From the NCBI GenBank assembly GCA_016716625.1, contig JADJVJ010000006.1, positions 682,001 through 746,000 on the forward strand: 64,000 nucleotides of DNA, written 5' to 3'. Positions 1-11,415 of the stretch are shown in pieces; position 1 is the first letter of the stretch; the number at the start of each line of letters is the position of its first letter. A model generated the notes under the pieces. It did not search any database. It saw nothing but the letters and a program-made list of their open reading frames with translations, and was not told the DNA's origin. A program made the translations under genes and the position numbers. Source of the DNA: Nostocoides sp. Lineage in GTDB: Bacteria; Actinomycetota; Actinomycetes; Actinomycetales; Dermatophilaceae.

Positions 1-2554
1 GCCGCCCGCCCTCGGGGTCGAGGCCTACGGTGACGGTGGAGCCGTCCCGGACGGTCCCGCTGAGGATAGCGGTGGCAAGCCGGTCGCCGATCTCCCGTTG
101 GATGAGTCGCTTGAGCGGACGCGCCCCGTATGCCGGGTCGTAGCCTTCCGCGGCGAGCCAGGCGCGCGCCTCGGGGGAGACCTCGACTGAGATCCGCCGA
201 TCGGTGAGCCGGTTGGCCAGGGCTCGGACCTGAAGGTCGACGATGGTGGCGAGCTCTTCTCGGGTGAGCGCCTCGAAGATGACGACCTCGTCGAGCCGGT
301 TGAGGAACTCCGGTTTGAACGCGGAACGCACCGCGCCCATGACCGCCTCTCGCTTGGTCGCGGGGTCGAGGAGGGGGTCGACGAGGAACTGGCTGCCGAG
401 GTTGGAGGTCATCACGAGGATGACGTTGCGGAAGTCGACGGTCCGGCCCTGGCCGTCGGTGAGCCGGCCGTCGTCGAGCACCTGCAGGAGGATGTCGAAG
501 GTCTCCGGGTGGGCCTTCTCCACCTCGTCGAGGAGGACCACGCCATACGGCCTCCGCCGGACGGCCTCGGTGAGTTGCCCGCCCTCGTCGTAGCCGACGT
601 AGCCGGGCGGTGCCCCGATGAGTCGGGCGACGGCATGGCGCTCGGAGTACTCGGACATGTCGATCCGGACCATGGCCCGCTCGTCGTCGAAGAGGAAGTC
701 GGCCAGGCTCTTGGCGAGTTCGGTCTTGCCGACACCGGTCGGGCCGAGGAAGAGGAAGGAACCAGTCGGTCGGTCGGGGTCGGCGATACCGGCCCGGGAG
801 CGGCGCACGGCGTCACTCACCGCGCGGACCGCCTCGCCTTGGCCGATGAGCCGGGAGGAGATGATCGACTCCATGGAGAGCAGCTTCTCGGTCTCGCCCT
901 GGAGGAGCCGGCCGGCGGGGATGCCGGTCCAGGCCGAGATGACCTCGGCGATGTCGTCGGCGCCGACACGCTCCTTGACCATGAGATCGGTTGCCGCCGT
1001 GGCGTTCTCGGCGGCCTGGGCCGCGGCGAGTTCCTTCTCCACGGTGGGGATCTCGCCGTAGAGAACCCGCGAAGCGCTCTCGTAGTCACCGTCGCGCTGG
1101 AGCCGGTCGGCCTGGGTACGCAGGTCGTCGAGCCGGGCCTTGAGGTCGCCGACCCGGTTGAGACCGGACTTCTCGGCTTCCCAACGGGCGGTGAGAGAAG
1201 CGAGCTCCTCCCGGGTGTCGGCCAGGTCGGAGCGGAGTCGGGCGAGCCGGGCCAGCGAGGCCTCGTCGGTCTCGCGGGCGAGGTGCAGCTCCTCCATGGT
1301 GAGCCGGTCCACGGCACGGCGGAGCACGTCGATCTCGACCGGGCTGGAGTCGATCTCCATCCGCAGCCGGGAGGCCGCCTCGTCGACGAGGTCGATGGCC
1401 TTGTCCGGGAGCTGGCGGCCGGTGATGTATCGGTCCGAGAGCGCAGCCGCCGCGACGAGCGCGGAGTCTTCGATCTCCACCTTGTGATGGGCCTCGTAGC
1501 GTTCCTTGAGCCCCCGAAGAATGGCGATGGTGTCCTCGACCGAAGGCTCACCGACATACACCTGCTGGAAACGGCGCTCCAGGGCCGGGTCCTTCTCGAT
1601 GTGCTCGCGGAACTCGTCCAGGGTGGTCGCGCCGACGAGTCGCAGTTCGCCGCGGGCGAGCATCGGCTTGAGCATGTTGCCGGCGTCCATGGCGGAGTCC
1701 CCGGTGGCGCCGGCACCGACGACGGTGTGCAGTTCGTCGATGAAGGTGACGATCTCGCCGTCGCTGGCCTTGATCTCCTCGAGGACGGCCTTGAGCCGCT
1801 CCTCGAACTCTCCGCGGTACTTCGCCCCAGCGACCATGGCGCCGAGGTCGAGGGAGATGAGCCGTTTGCCGCGCAAGCTCTCGGGGACGTCGCCGTCGAC
1901 GATGCGCTGGGCGAGCCCTTCGACGACGGCGGTCTTGCCGACGCCGGGTTCGCCGATGAGCACGGGGTTGTTCTTGGTCCGCCGGGAGAGCACCTGGACG
2001 ACCCGGCGGATCTCACTGTCGCGGCCGATGACCGGGTCGAGTTTGCCGTCGCGGGCTGCTTGGGTGAGGTCTGTGCCGTACTTCTCCAGGGCGTCCCCGG
2101 ACTCGGCGGGCGTTTCGGTGGTCACCTTGCGCCCGGAGCGTATGCCGTCGAGTGCGGTCTCGAGGTCGGCGGCCCCGCGCTTCTCGACCGCGGCGAGGTG
2201 TCCGGTCTCGGCGAGGGCGAGCAGGAGCAGGTCGGCGGCGAGGAAGCTGTCGCCCTTGGCGCGCATGAGGGTGTCGGCGCGCTGGAGGACAGCGAGGGCC
2301 TCCCGCCCGAAGGTCGGGTTTGCGCTGGCCCCGCTCACCGTCGGCAGCGCCCGAAGTCGGGCGTCGGCCTGGGCCAGCACGTGTCCGGCGCCGGTGCCGG
2401 CGGCCTGGAGGAGCCGATCGGCCAGCGGGGTGTCCAGCTGGATCAGCGTGCTCGTCATGTGGTCAGGCGTGATCTCGGCGTGCCCGGCGCTGTGAGCGGC
2501 CCGCTGGGCGAGCGCGAGCGCCTCGGCGACTTTCGCGGTGGGTTTGAGTTCCAT
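1..2554 (-). CDS. clpB: ClpB disaggregase, 3' end off the window
   Basis: AAA+ protein disaggregase that works with DnaK/DnaJ/GrpE to pull apart cytosolic aggregates. Read leftwards from ATG at 2554, preceded by a GAGAG ribosome site; 851 codons are visible and only the last few residues are missing at the edge. Domains in order: Clp N-terminal repeat domain (residues 1 to about 145), first nucleotide-binding domain with Walker A GEPGVGKT near residue 200 and Walker B FIDELH, the long coiled-coil middle domain, which separates ClpB from ClpA/ClpC, and a second nucleotide-binding domain with GPTGVGKT near residue 600 and LLDEVEKAHP. It is divergent from the oxidoreductase at 2664, and the gap holds a HAIR-type HspR operator, so heat-shock control by HspR is likely. 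Family call is very secure. Confidence 0.97.
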   Translation of the reverse strand, partial: MELKPTAKVAEALALAQRAAHSAGHAEITPDHMTSTLIQLDTPLADRLLQAAGTGAGHVLAQADARLRALPTVSGASANPTFGREALAVLQRADTLMRAKGDSFLAADLLLLALAETGHLAAVEKRGAADLETALDGIRSGRKVTTETPAESGDALEKYGTDLTQAARDGKLDPVIGRDSEIRRVVQVLSRRTKNNPVLIGEPGVGKTAVVEGLAQRIVDGDVPESLRGKRLISLDLGAMVAGAKYRGEFEERLKAVLEEIKASDGEIVTFIDELHTVVGAGATGDSAMDAGNMLKPMLARGELRLVGATTLDEFREHIEKDPALERRFQQVYVGEPSVEDTIAILRGLKERYEAHHKVEIEDSALVAAAALSDRYITGRQLPDKAIDLVDEAASRLRMEIDSSPVEIDVLRRAVDRLTMEELHLARETDEASLARLARLRSDLADTREELASLTARWEAEKSGLNRVGDLKARLDDLRTQADRLQRDGDYESASRVLYGEIPTVEKELAAAQAAENATAATDLMVKERVGADDIAEVISAWTGIPAGRLLQGETEKLLSMESIISSRLIGQGEAVRAVSDAVRRSRAGIADPDRPTGSFLFLGPTGVGKTELAKSLADFLFDDERAMVRIDMSEYSERHAVARLIGAPPGYVGYDEGGQLTEAVRRRPYGVVLLDEVEKAHPETFDILLQVLDDGRLTDGQGRTVDFRNVILVMTSNLGSQFLVDPLLDPATKREAVMGAVRSAFKPEFLNRLDEVVIFEALTREELATIVDLQVRALANRLTDRRISVEVSPEARAWLAAEGYDPAYGARPLKRLIQREIGDRLATAILSGTVRDGSTVTVGLDPEGGR

Positions 2555-2619
2555 GGATGGTGCTCTCTTCGCAAGGCTCAGGGTGGGCTTGGGACTTCCA
2601 TCAGGGCCAACCTCGACAA

Positions 2620-2642
2620 AGTTGAGTCTATTCCGCTCAACT
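2620..2642. promoter_or_regulatory. HAIR operator (HspR binding site) before clpB
   Basis: GTTGAGT, seven bases, GCTCAAC: an inverted repeat with AGTTGAG/CTCAACT arms that fits the actinobacterial HAIR consensus CTTGAGT-N7-ACTCAAG with changes only at the outer positions. It lies 66 bases upstream of clpB and 22 bases upstream of the divergent gene at 2664. HspR itself is encoded at 27314-27763, and the same repeat type precedes dnaK. Confidence 0.85.
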
Positions 2643-2663
2643 TCAACCCGCGAGGATGGTGCC

Positions 2664-3623
2664 ATGCGCGTCGTCGTCCTCGGGTCCACCGGCCTGCTCG
2701 GCCGGGCGGTCACAGCCGAGCTGGCCGCCCAGGGGCATGCCGTCCTCGGCATCTCCCGCTCGGGCGCTGGATGCCCCGAGGCGCCCGGCAGCACCGCTCG
2801 CGCCCTCGACGTCGCAGGAGCTCGGCCGGCTGACCTTGAGCAGCTCCTCGCGGGAGCGGACGTCGTCGTCCACGCCCTCGGACCGGACGACCGCACCAGA
2901 CCCCCGGCGCCCGCCCGAAGCCACTTCCAGACTCTTCTCGCTGACGTCACCGAGCGGGTCGCCGCCGCAGCGCAGCGGACCGGGGTCGCCCGCCTGGTCA
3001 TCCTCGGCAGCTACTTCACGGCCGTGGACCGCCTCCAACCCGACTGGCAGCTCGCCGCGCGGCACCCCTACATCGCGGTCCGCGCTGCCCAGGCCGCTCA
3101 GGCCCGCGCTGCGGCGCCGACCGTCGATGTGTCCGTCGTCGAGATCCCCTACGTCCTCGGCGCAGTGGGTCAACTCGTGCCGGCCTGGACCGCTCTGCTC
3201 CTCGGACCGCTGCGGCGCAGTCCGGTCGGCTTCGCCCTGCCGGGCGGTGCGGCGGCGGTCCGCGTCACTGAGGTCGCGTATGCCGTGCGCCTCCTCGCCG
3301 AAGGAACGGTGGCCGCAGGTGACCACCCGGTTGCCAGCGACAACCTCGACTTCCGCCGTCTCACGAGGGTCGCGCTCGAAGCCCTTGGGCGCCGGGCACC
3401 CGTCGTCACGGTGCCCCGGAGCGCGCTCGCTGCCACGCTGAGGAGCGAGGGGTGGCTGCTCGCCCGGCGCGGGCTGGACTCCGGCCTCGACCTTCTGCAT
3501 CTCCCAGACCTGCTGTGCCACAACACCTTTCTCGACCTCACTGAGGTGGAGTCCACCTTCGGCATTCACGGGCAGCCCATCGACGACGAGATTCGCACGA
3601 CGGTGCGCACGGCATACCGGTGA
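2664..3623 (+). CDS. NAD(P)-dependent epimerase/dehydratase (atypical SDR)
   Basis: Probable NAD(P)-binding oxidoreductase or epimerase of the extended/atypical short-chain dehydrogenase group; substrate unknown. The 319-residue protein opens with a Rossmann strand and glycine motif (VVVLGSTGLLG) and follows the SDR pattern (VHALGPDD; LVILGSYF). At the usual catalytic YxxxK position the sequence reads YIAVR, so the lysine appears replaced by arginine; catalysis may be altered or the protein may only bind the nucleotide. The ATG at 2664 has a GAGGA site 7 bases upstream, and the Rossmann motif starts immediately after it. It shares its upstream region with clpB, and the HAIR operator sits 22 bases before its start. 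It is tail to tail with the AAA+ gene, 9 bases away. Confidence 0.8.
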   Translation: MRVVVLGSTGLLGRAVTAELAAQGHAVLGISRSGAGCPEAPGSTARALDVAGARPADLEQLLAGADVVVHALGPDDRTRPPAPARSHFQTLLADVTERVAAAAQRTGVARLVILGSYFTAVDRLQPDWQLAARHPYIAVRAAQAAQARAAAPTVDVSVVEIPYVLGAVGQLVPAWTALLLGPLRRSPVGFALPGGAAAVRVTEVAYAVRLLAEGTVAAGDHPVASDNLDFRRLTRVALEALGRRAPVVTVPRSALAATLRSEGWLLARRGLDSGLDLLHLPDLLCHNTFLDLTEVESTFGIHGQPIDDEIRTTVRTAYR

Positions 3624-3632
3624 CCCGCGAGG

Positions 3633-5834
<2,202 letters not shown>

Positions 5835-6031
5835 GACACCTCCCTGTCCACTCGTCCGCGTCGCCTCGCGCGTCAGCATAGATCCAGCCCTCTGGGCGTC
5901 ACTCACCTCGAGCGGCCCGCACTCGCAGTCATGGGGCGATTGGCGAGCGTGAGTGCGGTCCCACCAGCACCAACCCAGGCCCCTGGGCTCGTCGCTCACC
6001 TGGCCGCAGGGCCGACAGTGTGTAATGAGTC

Positions 6032-6820
6032 ATGACCGATCTGCGCATCGCCAGTGACCGCACCCGCCAGCTCACCGTGACCGCGGCCATGGTCGTTTGC
6101 CTCATCGGAACCATGATCGGGGTGGGCGTCTTCGGTGGTCCGCGCGTTCAGGAGGCCGCGGGAGGGGCGCTGGCCGCCGACGCCACCCTCATCGCCCCGG
6201 CGGTGTCCGCGTTTTCGATCTGGACGCCCATCTACCTCGGCCTGCTCGCCTACACCGTGTGGCAATGGCTTCCGGCCCAGGCCACCGACGAACGGCACCG
6301 GGCCATCGGACCGCTCGTGGCGGCGTCCATGGTGCTCAACGCCCTCTGGCTCATCGTCACCGGACAGGGCTGGCTCTGGGTGAGCGTGCTCGTCATGGCG
6401 GCCTTGGTCTACGCGCTCGGCCGGCTCGTGGCCACCCTGGAGGAGAAGCCCTCGTTCAGTACCTCGGAAACCCTCATCACCGACGGCACGTTCGGCCTCT
6501 ACCTGGGCTGGGTGTGCGTGGCCATGTGCGCCAACATCACCGCGACCCTGGTCGACGCCGGTCTTGACCCCGGCGGCCGGGTTGCCGAGGTGGCCGCGGT
6601 TCTCGTCATCGCTGTGGCTGCGGCCCTGGCGGTCTACTTGGCACGCCGGCTGGGCGGCCGCTGGGCCATTGCCCTGGCGGTCGCGTGGGGCCTGGGCTGG
6701 GTTGCCGTGGGCCGGCTGACCGACGCCCCGGCCTCGGGACTGGTCGGGGTTGCCGCGGCTGTCGGGGCCGTCGTTGCCCTTAGTGCGGTGGCGCGCTACC
6801 GCAGCACGCTCGCGATCTGA
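6032..6820 (+). CDS. TspO/MBR-like tryptophan-rich sensory protein
   Basis: Polytopic membrane protein of the TspO/MBR type, a family linked to tetrapyrrole or small-molecule binding and stress sensing. The 262 residues hold about seven hydrophobic stretches, longer than the five-helix minimum. The region FSIWTPIYLGLLAYTVWQW is the typical TspO tryptophan-rich helix, and LYLGWVCVAMCANITATLV matches a later conserved helix. A TGTAAT box at 6021-6026 sits 5 bases before the ATG, which suggests a leaderless or near-leaderless transcript. It is divergent from the AAA+ gene and convergent with the TPR gene, 12 bases away. Ligand unknown. Confidence 0.75.
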   Translation: MTDLRIASDRTRQLTVTAAMVVCLIGTMIGVGVFGGPRVQEAAGGALAADATLIAPAVSAFSIWTPIYLGLLAYTVWQWLPAQATDERHRAIGPLVAASMVLNALWLIVTGQGWLWVSVLVMAALVYALGRLVATLEEKPSFSTSETLITDGTFGLYLGWVCVAMCANITATLVDAGLDPGGRVAEVAAVLVIAVAAALAVYLARRLGGRWAIALAVAWGLGWVAVGRLTDAPASGLVGVAAAVGAVVALSAVARYRSTLAI

Positions 6821-6832
6821 GCGCTGCGGAAA

Positions 6833-7867
6833 CTACTGCGCAGCAGTCCTCCTCGCAGCGATAGCGGTGCCGATGAGGGCGGCCATGACAACCCAGGCGA
6901 AGGCCGTGCCGGGGCCATGGGACAACAGGGTCGCGGCATACAGGCCCACCGGCGCGAGCACGAGTGCGATTGCCCAGCCGCGACCGAGCGCGTGGACCAC
7001 GATCGGGAACGAACGGCTCACCGGTCGGCCGACATCGAGCAGCAGTTTCAGGCCCACTCCGACGGTGATGGCTGCCGTCGCGAGGACCATCAACCTCGCG
7101 AACGCAAGCGTGCTCGCCCGGTCCGCCTCCCAACCCGCGGCGACGATCACCCCTGTCACCACCTGGAGAGCGGTCAGCGCGAGAGCGGGGAACAAGACCA
7201 TCTCCCGGACGGCCAGAGATAGCCCTTCGACACTGCCTTGAACGGCACGCGAGGCTGCTGCGAGATCTCGGCGGGCTGCGCCGCCGCGGCCAGCCGCAGC
7301 GCTGACAACACCCCGCATGGCCAGGCCCTGCGGACTGCCCGGATCCTGACGCAGCACCTCGTCAACATGCCGCTGCGCGGTCGCGACCTCGTAGATCGTC
7401 GGCGGCACACCCGTGTCGAGATGGGCTCGCGCACACAGCAGGTGGGTGTTGGGGTTCGTGGGATCGAGGGCCAATGCCTGGTAGGCCTCCCGCCGAGCGG
7501 CCACCGTCGTCTCCCGGTCACCAAGCAGGGTCTCCACGAGGACGGTGCGCGCGAAGAGACTGAGCGGGCCGCGGAGTACGGCCTGGTGCGCTTCATCCCG
7601 GGCCCGCTCCACGAGACCAACCTTAAGGTCGGCCAAGGCCATCCACCCGAGCGGTTCGGCTGCTTCCGGACTCAGACTCGAGGCCTCCCGGGCGCGCTCC
7701 CAAGCCAGGTCCGCCCGATCAAGGTGCAGGTGGCATTCGGCCGCGATCAACAGGGCGGAGCCGTTGCCCGGGTCACTGGCCAGCACGGCCCCGGCGATCA
7801 TGAGGGCATCGCCGGGCCGCTCCACCTCGAGAAGCGCCCGCGCCCGGGCCAGACGGTCGTCAGTCAC
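6833..7867 (-). CDS. TPR-repeat protein with C-terminal membrane helices
   Basis: Protein-interaction protein of about 344 residues. The N-terminal half has tandem tetratricopeptide-like helices (ARALLEVERPGDALMIAG; LDRADLAWERAREASSLSP; the LDPTNPNTHLL segment), and the C-terminal half has about four membrane helices beginning near VREMVLFPALALTAL. The start is taken as GTG at 7867; the ribosome site (GGAG) is close and weak, so an upstream TTG is possible. Repeats facing the cytosol and anchored at the membrane could recruit the AAA+ ATPase encoded at 3633-5834, which is separated from it only by the TspO gene; this link is inferred from neighbourhood. Confidence 0.65.
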   Translation of the reverse strand: MTDDRLARARALLEVERPGDALMIAGAVLASDPGNGSALLIAAECHLHLDRADLAWERAREASSLSPEAAEPLGWMALADLKVGLVERARDEAHQAVLRGPLSLFARTVLVETLLGDRETTVAARREAYQALALDPTNPNTHLLCARAHLDTGVPPTIYEVATAQRHVDEVLRQDPGSPQGLAMRGVVSAAAGRGGAARRDLAAASRAVQGSVEGLSLAVREMVLFPALALTALQVVTGVIVAAGWEADRASTLAFARLMVLATAAITVGVGLKLLLDVGRPVSRSFPIVVHALGRGWAIALVLAPVGLYAATLLSHGPGTAFAWVVMAALIGTAIAARRTAAQ

Positions 7868-7895
7868 CGCTCCATCATGCAAGAGGTTCCGGCAC

Positions 7896-8543
7896 CTACG
7901 AGCCGAATGCCTTGTCGTAGAGGGCGAGCAGGTCGGCCGAGTACTCACCCGATGCGCCGCACGCGCCCACCTGGCCATCCCCACCGGCCACCAGGTAACG
8001 ACCACCGACCACGAAGTTGGGTATGCCGATCAGCGCAGCGCCATCGGGAATCCCTTGGAGCACAACGACATCCTTGGGTTCGCCCTTGAACCAGGTCGTG
8101 GGTGCGAGAGTGTAGGTGGTGCCGTCGACCGCGGTCACGGTGGCGTCGAAGGCGAACTGGGCGCCCCGGATGAGCTCCACGCTCACCGGAAGGCACGTCA
8201 TCGATGTCGGGTCGCCGGCTGGGCCGGAGATCGTCATGGTGCTCTTCGGTGACGGCACTGCCAGCGGCGTCTGACTCGCCGATCCGCCACCGAGGAGGCT
8301 CGAGCCGACCCACACGGCGCCGGCGGCAGCGGCTGCCGCCGGCATCGCGAGCCACCACCGACTGCGCCGGGGCGCATCGACGGCGCCGGACTCGGGGGCT
8401 TGCGGGGTGGTGATCTCGTGCATGACGGCCTCCAGACTCGTTCGATCCAGCGCGGGTGTGCGCTGCGGCGGAAGGGGGTCACCGGCCGCGAGTCGTCGCC
8501 TCAGGATGTCATCGACGATGTCCTCGCCACGTCCGTCGCTCAT
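7896..8543 (-). CDS. Candidate anti-sigma factor, single-pass membrane protein
   Basis: A 215-residue protein with a charged N-terminal cytoplasmic part (about residues 1-65), one membrane helix rich in alanine near residues 67-87, and an extracytoplasmic domain of about 125 residues with two or three cysteines. Its ATG at 8543 lies two bases after the stop codon of the ECF sigma gene, with AGGAG five bases upstream inside that gene, so the two are translated together. Position and topology suggest an anti-sigma factor or signal receptor. The zinc anti-sigma HxxxCxxC motif is absent from the cytoplasmic part, so this would be a non-canonical type. GTG at 8549, overlapping the sigma stop, is an alternative start. 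Confidence 0.6.
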   Translation of the reverse strand: MSDGRGEDIVDDILRRRLAAGDPLPPQRTPALDRTSLEAVMHEITTPQAPESGAVDAPRRSRWWLAMPAAAAAAGAVWVGSSLLGGGSASQTPLAVPSPKSTMTISGPAGDPTSMTCLPVSVELIRGAQFAFDATVTAVDGTTYTLAPTTWFKGEPKDVVVLQGIPDGAALIGIPNFVVGGRYLVAGGDGQVGACGASGEYSADLLALYDKAFGS

Positions 8544-8545
8544 GG

Positions 8546-9097
8546 TCACTCCTTTCCTTGTCTGGTCTGGGTCCGGGAGGAGCCCGGGTCTTTCAACGCC
8601 GCGGCCAGCTTCTTCTTGGCCCGATGCAGCCGCACCGAGGCAACGTTGGCGCTCACGTCGAGCACGGCGGCGATGTCACGCGGCTCCAACTGCTCCCACG
8701 CCCACAGGCGCAGGATCTCCTGGTCGTCCGGTGGCAGCCGTTGGAGCGCCTCGCTCAGGTCCAGGTCCTCCTCGGGTGGGTCCGCGTCGGCAGGCGGGTC
8801 GAGCAGGATGATCTTGGCGACCAGCGCGTGGTGGCGGCGTTGTCCGCGTCGGTGATTCGCCAGGCAGCTCTTGGCGACGGCATAAGCCCACGGGAGTTCC
8901 GCCTCCGCCGGCACGTCGTCTAGACGTCGCCAGAGCACCAGGAGGGTGTCACTGAGCACATCGGCAGCGGATTCGGCATCCGTGCGACGCAACAGAAAGC
9001 GCAGCACCGGCTGACTCACCCGGGCGACGAGTTCCTCGAAGCGGACGACAGTTGGGGTGCGGGCAGCGCGCAGGGCATCCACCTCCTTGACGTCCAC
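8546..9097 (-). CDS. ECF-family RNA polymerase sigma factor
   Basis: Alternative sigma factor of 183 residues with the two ECF modules: region 2 (AADVLSDTLLVLWRRLDD and a PWAYAVAKSCLANHRR segment) and region 4 (LQRLPPDDQEILRLWAWE, then the helix-turn-helix EPRDIAAVLDVSANVASVRL). It would direct RNA polymerase to a small regulon, probably including its own operon. Start taken as GTG at 9097 with a weak GAAGAGA site. Followed directly by the membrane protein that is its likely regulator. Confidence 0.88.
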   Translation of the reverse strand: MDVKEVDALRAARTPTVVRFEELVARVSQPVLRFLLRRTDAESAADVLSDTLLVLWRRLDDVPAEAELPWAYAVAKSCLANHRRGQRRHHALVAKIILLDPPADADPPEEDLDLSEALQRLPPDDQEILRLWAWEQLEPRDIAAVLDVSANVASVRLHRAKKKLAAALKDPGSSRTQTRQGKE

Positions 9098-9172
9098 GTC
9101 TCTTCTCGGTCCACCAGGAGCTCCATCCTTACCACCGAGTCGATTCCCGTCGACGGGCGCCGCACCTGCGGA

Positions 9173-10462
9173 CTAGGTGAGCACCCCCGCCCGGCACGCA
9201 GCGGCATACGGACGCAACTCGTCACGGATGTGGTCGACGACCAGGGCATGCGCGCTCAAGGGTAGGGAACCGTCCCGCACGCGGTCGTACTGTCGGGGCA
9301 GGTACTGCCGGACCAGGGTTTCGGGGATGGCGAGGGCCTCGAGCCGAGCGAGCAATCGCGACTGGGCCGCGGCCACCTCCGGATCGGGCCAGTAGTAGCG
9401 CATCCGGTCGCTGTAACTCCAGCGTCGCGCGATGCGTTGCGCCGTGGCGTCGCCGGTGTAGTAGGGCTCCCACCACCGAGGCTCCTCAAGCATGCGACGC
9501 TCCATGGTCTCAAGCAGCCCGGCTCGTTCCCCCGACGACACCAGTTCGCTCTCGATATGGCCGAGCGCCACAAACGCCTCCCGCAACGCAAACGTGAGCC
9601 CGGGACCAACCTTGAGCACAGCCCAGTGGTCTTCAACCAGCGCGGCCAACCGGCCGGCGGTCTGGTAGTCCGTCGAGTGAGCCTCAAAGATCAGCCCTGG
9701 CTCCTCAGCAAGCACCTCCTTGAGCGCGCCGACCCGGGAGCGGTCATAGTCGACGACCTTGAGGTGGTCGAACTCCACACCCGGCTGCACGACAAGGGCC
9801 ATGACCCGTGGCCAGACGTGCCCGAAGCCGGCGGCTGCGAACGCCTTCCGGTGCGCTTCCAGCGTCGCGCGGGCTGACTCGGGTGACGTCGGCGTGAGGG
9901 CAGCGATCTCCTCGTGGGCACCCCCCGGCACGGGGACCTCCGTGCCGATGACATAGCGCGGGGCCAACCCCCCGACGTCGGCAGCTACCCGCTCGGCGAC
10001 GGCAAGCAGCCGCGCGGCCCGGGTCGAGACCGTGCCGTCCCCCAACGAGGCCGGGTCATCGACACACGACATACTGCAGTCGAGGTGGATCTTCTCGAAT
10101 CCCGCTGCGACATAGGCGGCGACGAGTTCCTCCGCCTTGGCCATGGCCATCTCAGCGGGCTCTCCCTGCCATCGGTTAGGCCCGAGGTGGTCGCCCCCGA
10201 GCACGAGCCTCGAGCGATCCAGACCGACCTTGTCCGCGATTCCTTCGACGAACACCCGGAAGTCCACCGGGGTCATCCCGGTATAGCCACCGAACTGATC
10301 CACCTGGTTCGAGGTCGCCTCGATGAGCACCGGCGCGCCGTCCTCTTGGCACTGGCGCATCGCGGCCTCGATAACGAGCGGATGGGCCGAACACACCGAG
10401 GTGACCCCCACGGGAGCACCGGCCTTGTGGGCAGCGACGATCTGGGCAAATGGAGAGGTCAT
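9173..10462 (-). CDS. Tagatose-bisphosphate aldolase accessory subunit, GatZ/KbaZ type
   Basis: Member of the GatZ/KbaZ family, the non-catalytic partner that stabilises class II D-tagatose-1,6-bisphosphate aldolase in galactitol and N-acetylgalactosamine breakdown. The 429 residues are full length, with family blocks SVCSAHPLVIEAA, LIEATSNQVDQFGGYTGM, LGGDHLGPNRWQ, HLDCSMSC and EAHSTDYQT. The ATG at 10462 is followed at once by the conserved start of the family. No catalytic GatY/KbaY partner is visible in the window. The next gene upstream is a PfkB kinase, 8 bases away, giving a kinase-then-aldolase order that fits a ketohexose-phosphate route. Confidence 0.85.
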   Translation of the reverse strand: MTSPFAQIVAAHKAGAPVGVTSVCSAHPLVIEAAMRQCQEDGAPVLIEATSNQVDQFGGYTGMTPVDFRVFVEGIADKVGLDRSRLVLGGDHLGPNRWQGEPAEMAMAKAEELVAAYVAAGFEKIHLDCSMSCVDDPASLGDGTVSTRAARLLAVAERVAADVGGLAPRYVIGTEVPVPGGAHEEIAALTPTSPESARATLEAHRKAFAAAGFGHVWPRVMALVVQPGVEFDHLKVVDYDRSRVGALKEVLAEEPGLIFEAHSTDYQTAGRLAALVEDHWAVLKVGPGLTFALREAFVALGHIESELVSSGERAGLLETMERRMLEEPRWWEPYYTGDATAQRIARRWSYSDRMRYYWPDPEVAAAQSRLLARLEALAIPETLVRQYLPRQYDRVRDGSLPLSAHALVVDHIRDELRPYAAACRAGVLT

Positions 10463-10470
10463 GGCTACCT

Positions 10471-11415
10471 TCAGGGTGAAGCGAGGAGCTCGTCGAGTTC
10501 CGCGCGGGTGAGATGGCCGGCGCAACCGCCGGCGGCCTGGGTTGCGGCGGCACCGGTGGCACAGGCCCATCGCAGCGCCGTGGCATCGTCCTCGCCGGCG
10601 AGGTATGCCGCGAGGTAGCCGGCGTTGAAGGAGTCACCAGCGCCGGTGGTGTCAACCGGGTCGAGCGGCCGCCCCGGCTCCCGCAACAGGAGTCCGCCCC
10701 GGGCAAGGACGGCGCCGTTCGCCCCGTCCTTGACGACCACCGCGCAGCCCCCGGCGGCCGCGAGCGCGCCCGCGGCGGCTGCCGGGTCGGAGAAGGATCT
10801 CCCCGTCACCGACCGCGCTGCGGCGCGGGCTTCGGCGGCGTTGGGGAGGAAGACATCGACCATGGAAAGGACCTCGGCCAACCCACCGAAGCGACCGGTC
10901 GGGTCCAAGTTCGTGTCCAGAGACACCGTGAGCCCGGCGTCACGAACGAGTGGCAGGAGTCGAGGGAGCTCGGCAGCCACGCGACGCTGCAGGTAGTAGG
11001 ACGCGATGTGCAGGTGTCGTGCCCGGGGGATATCTCCGGGCACACACCAGGTCGGTGGATCGGCGTCAATAGCGCCGATACGGGTGAGGGTGGCCCGCCG
11101 AGGGCCGTCCGAGAGGACTACAGACAGGCCGGTAGGTCGCGCGGACACCACGACTGCGGTCACGTCGACGCCGGCCTGGACAAGCTGCTCCCGCGTCATC
11201 ACACCGAGCGGATCGTCGCCCACCGAGGCCAGGAGCCGGGTCCGTAGACCAAGGCGGGTGAGGGCGTGAGCGGTGATCGCTCCTGAGCCGCCGATGACGA
11301 AGTCCGCCGAATCGAGCAGGTGTTCGGCCTGGTCGAACCGCGGCACGACGTCGCCTCGGAGGACCAGGTCTGGATTGGCGTCCCCGAGGACGAGGACGTC
11401 GAGGGTCTCGCTCAC
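10471..11415 (-). CDS. PfkB-family sugar kinase
   Basis: Carbohydrate kinase of the ribokinase/PfkB fold, 314 residues. The N-terminal motif VLVLGDANPDLVL is followed by the GGSGAITAHALTRLG sugar-binding region and the C-terminal DTTGAGDSFNAGY signature with the catalytic aspartate. Substrate cannot be read from sequence; with a GatZ-type aldolase next to it, a tagatose- or fructose-phosphate kinase is plausible. Start is GTG at 11415, which overlaps the stop of the DeoR gene (GTGA), so translation is coupled. Confidence 0.85.
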   Translation of the reverse strand: MSETLDVLVLGDANPDLVLRGDVVPRFDQAEHLLDSADFVIGGSGAITAHALTRLGLRTRLLASVGDDPLGVMTREQLVQAGVDVTAVVVSARPTGLSVVLSDGPRRATLTRIGAIDADPPTWCVPGDIPRARHLHIASYYLQRRVAAELPRLLPLVRDAGLTVSLDTNLDPTGRFGGLAEVLSMVDVFLPNAAEARAAARSVTGRSFSDPAAAAGALAAAGGCAVVVKDGANGAVLARGGLLLREPGRPLDPVDTTGAGDSFNAGYLAAYLAGEDDATALRWACATGAAATQAAGGCAGHLTRAELDELLASP

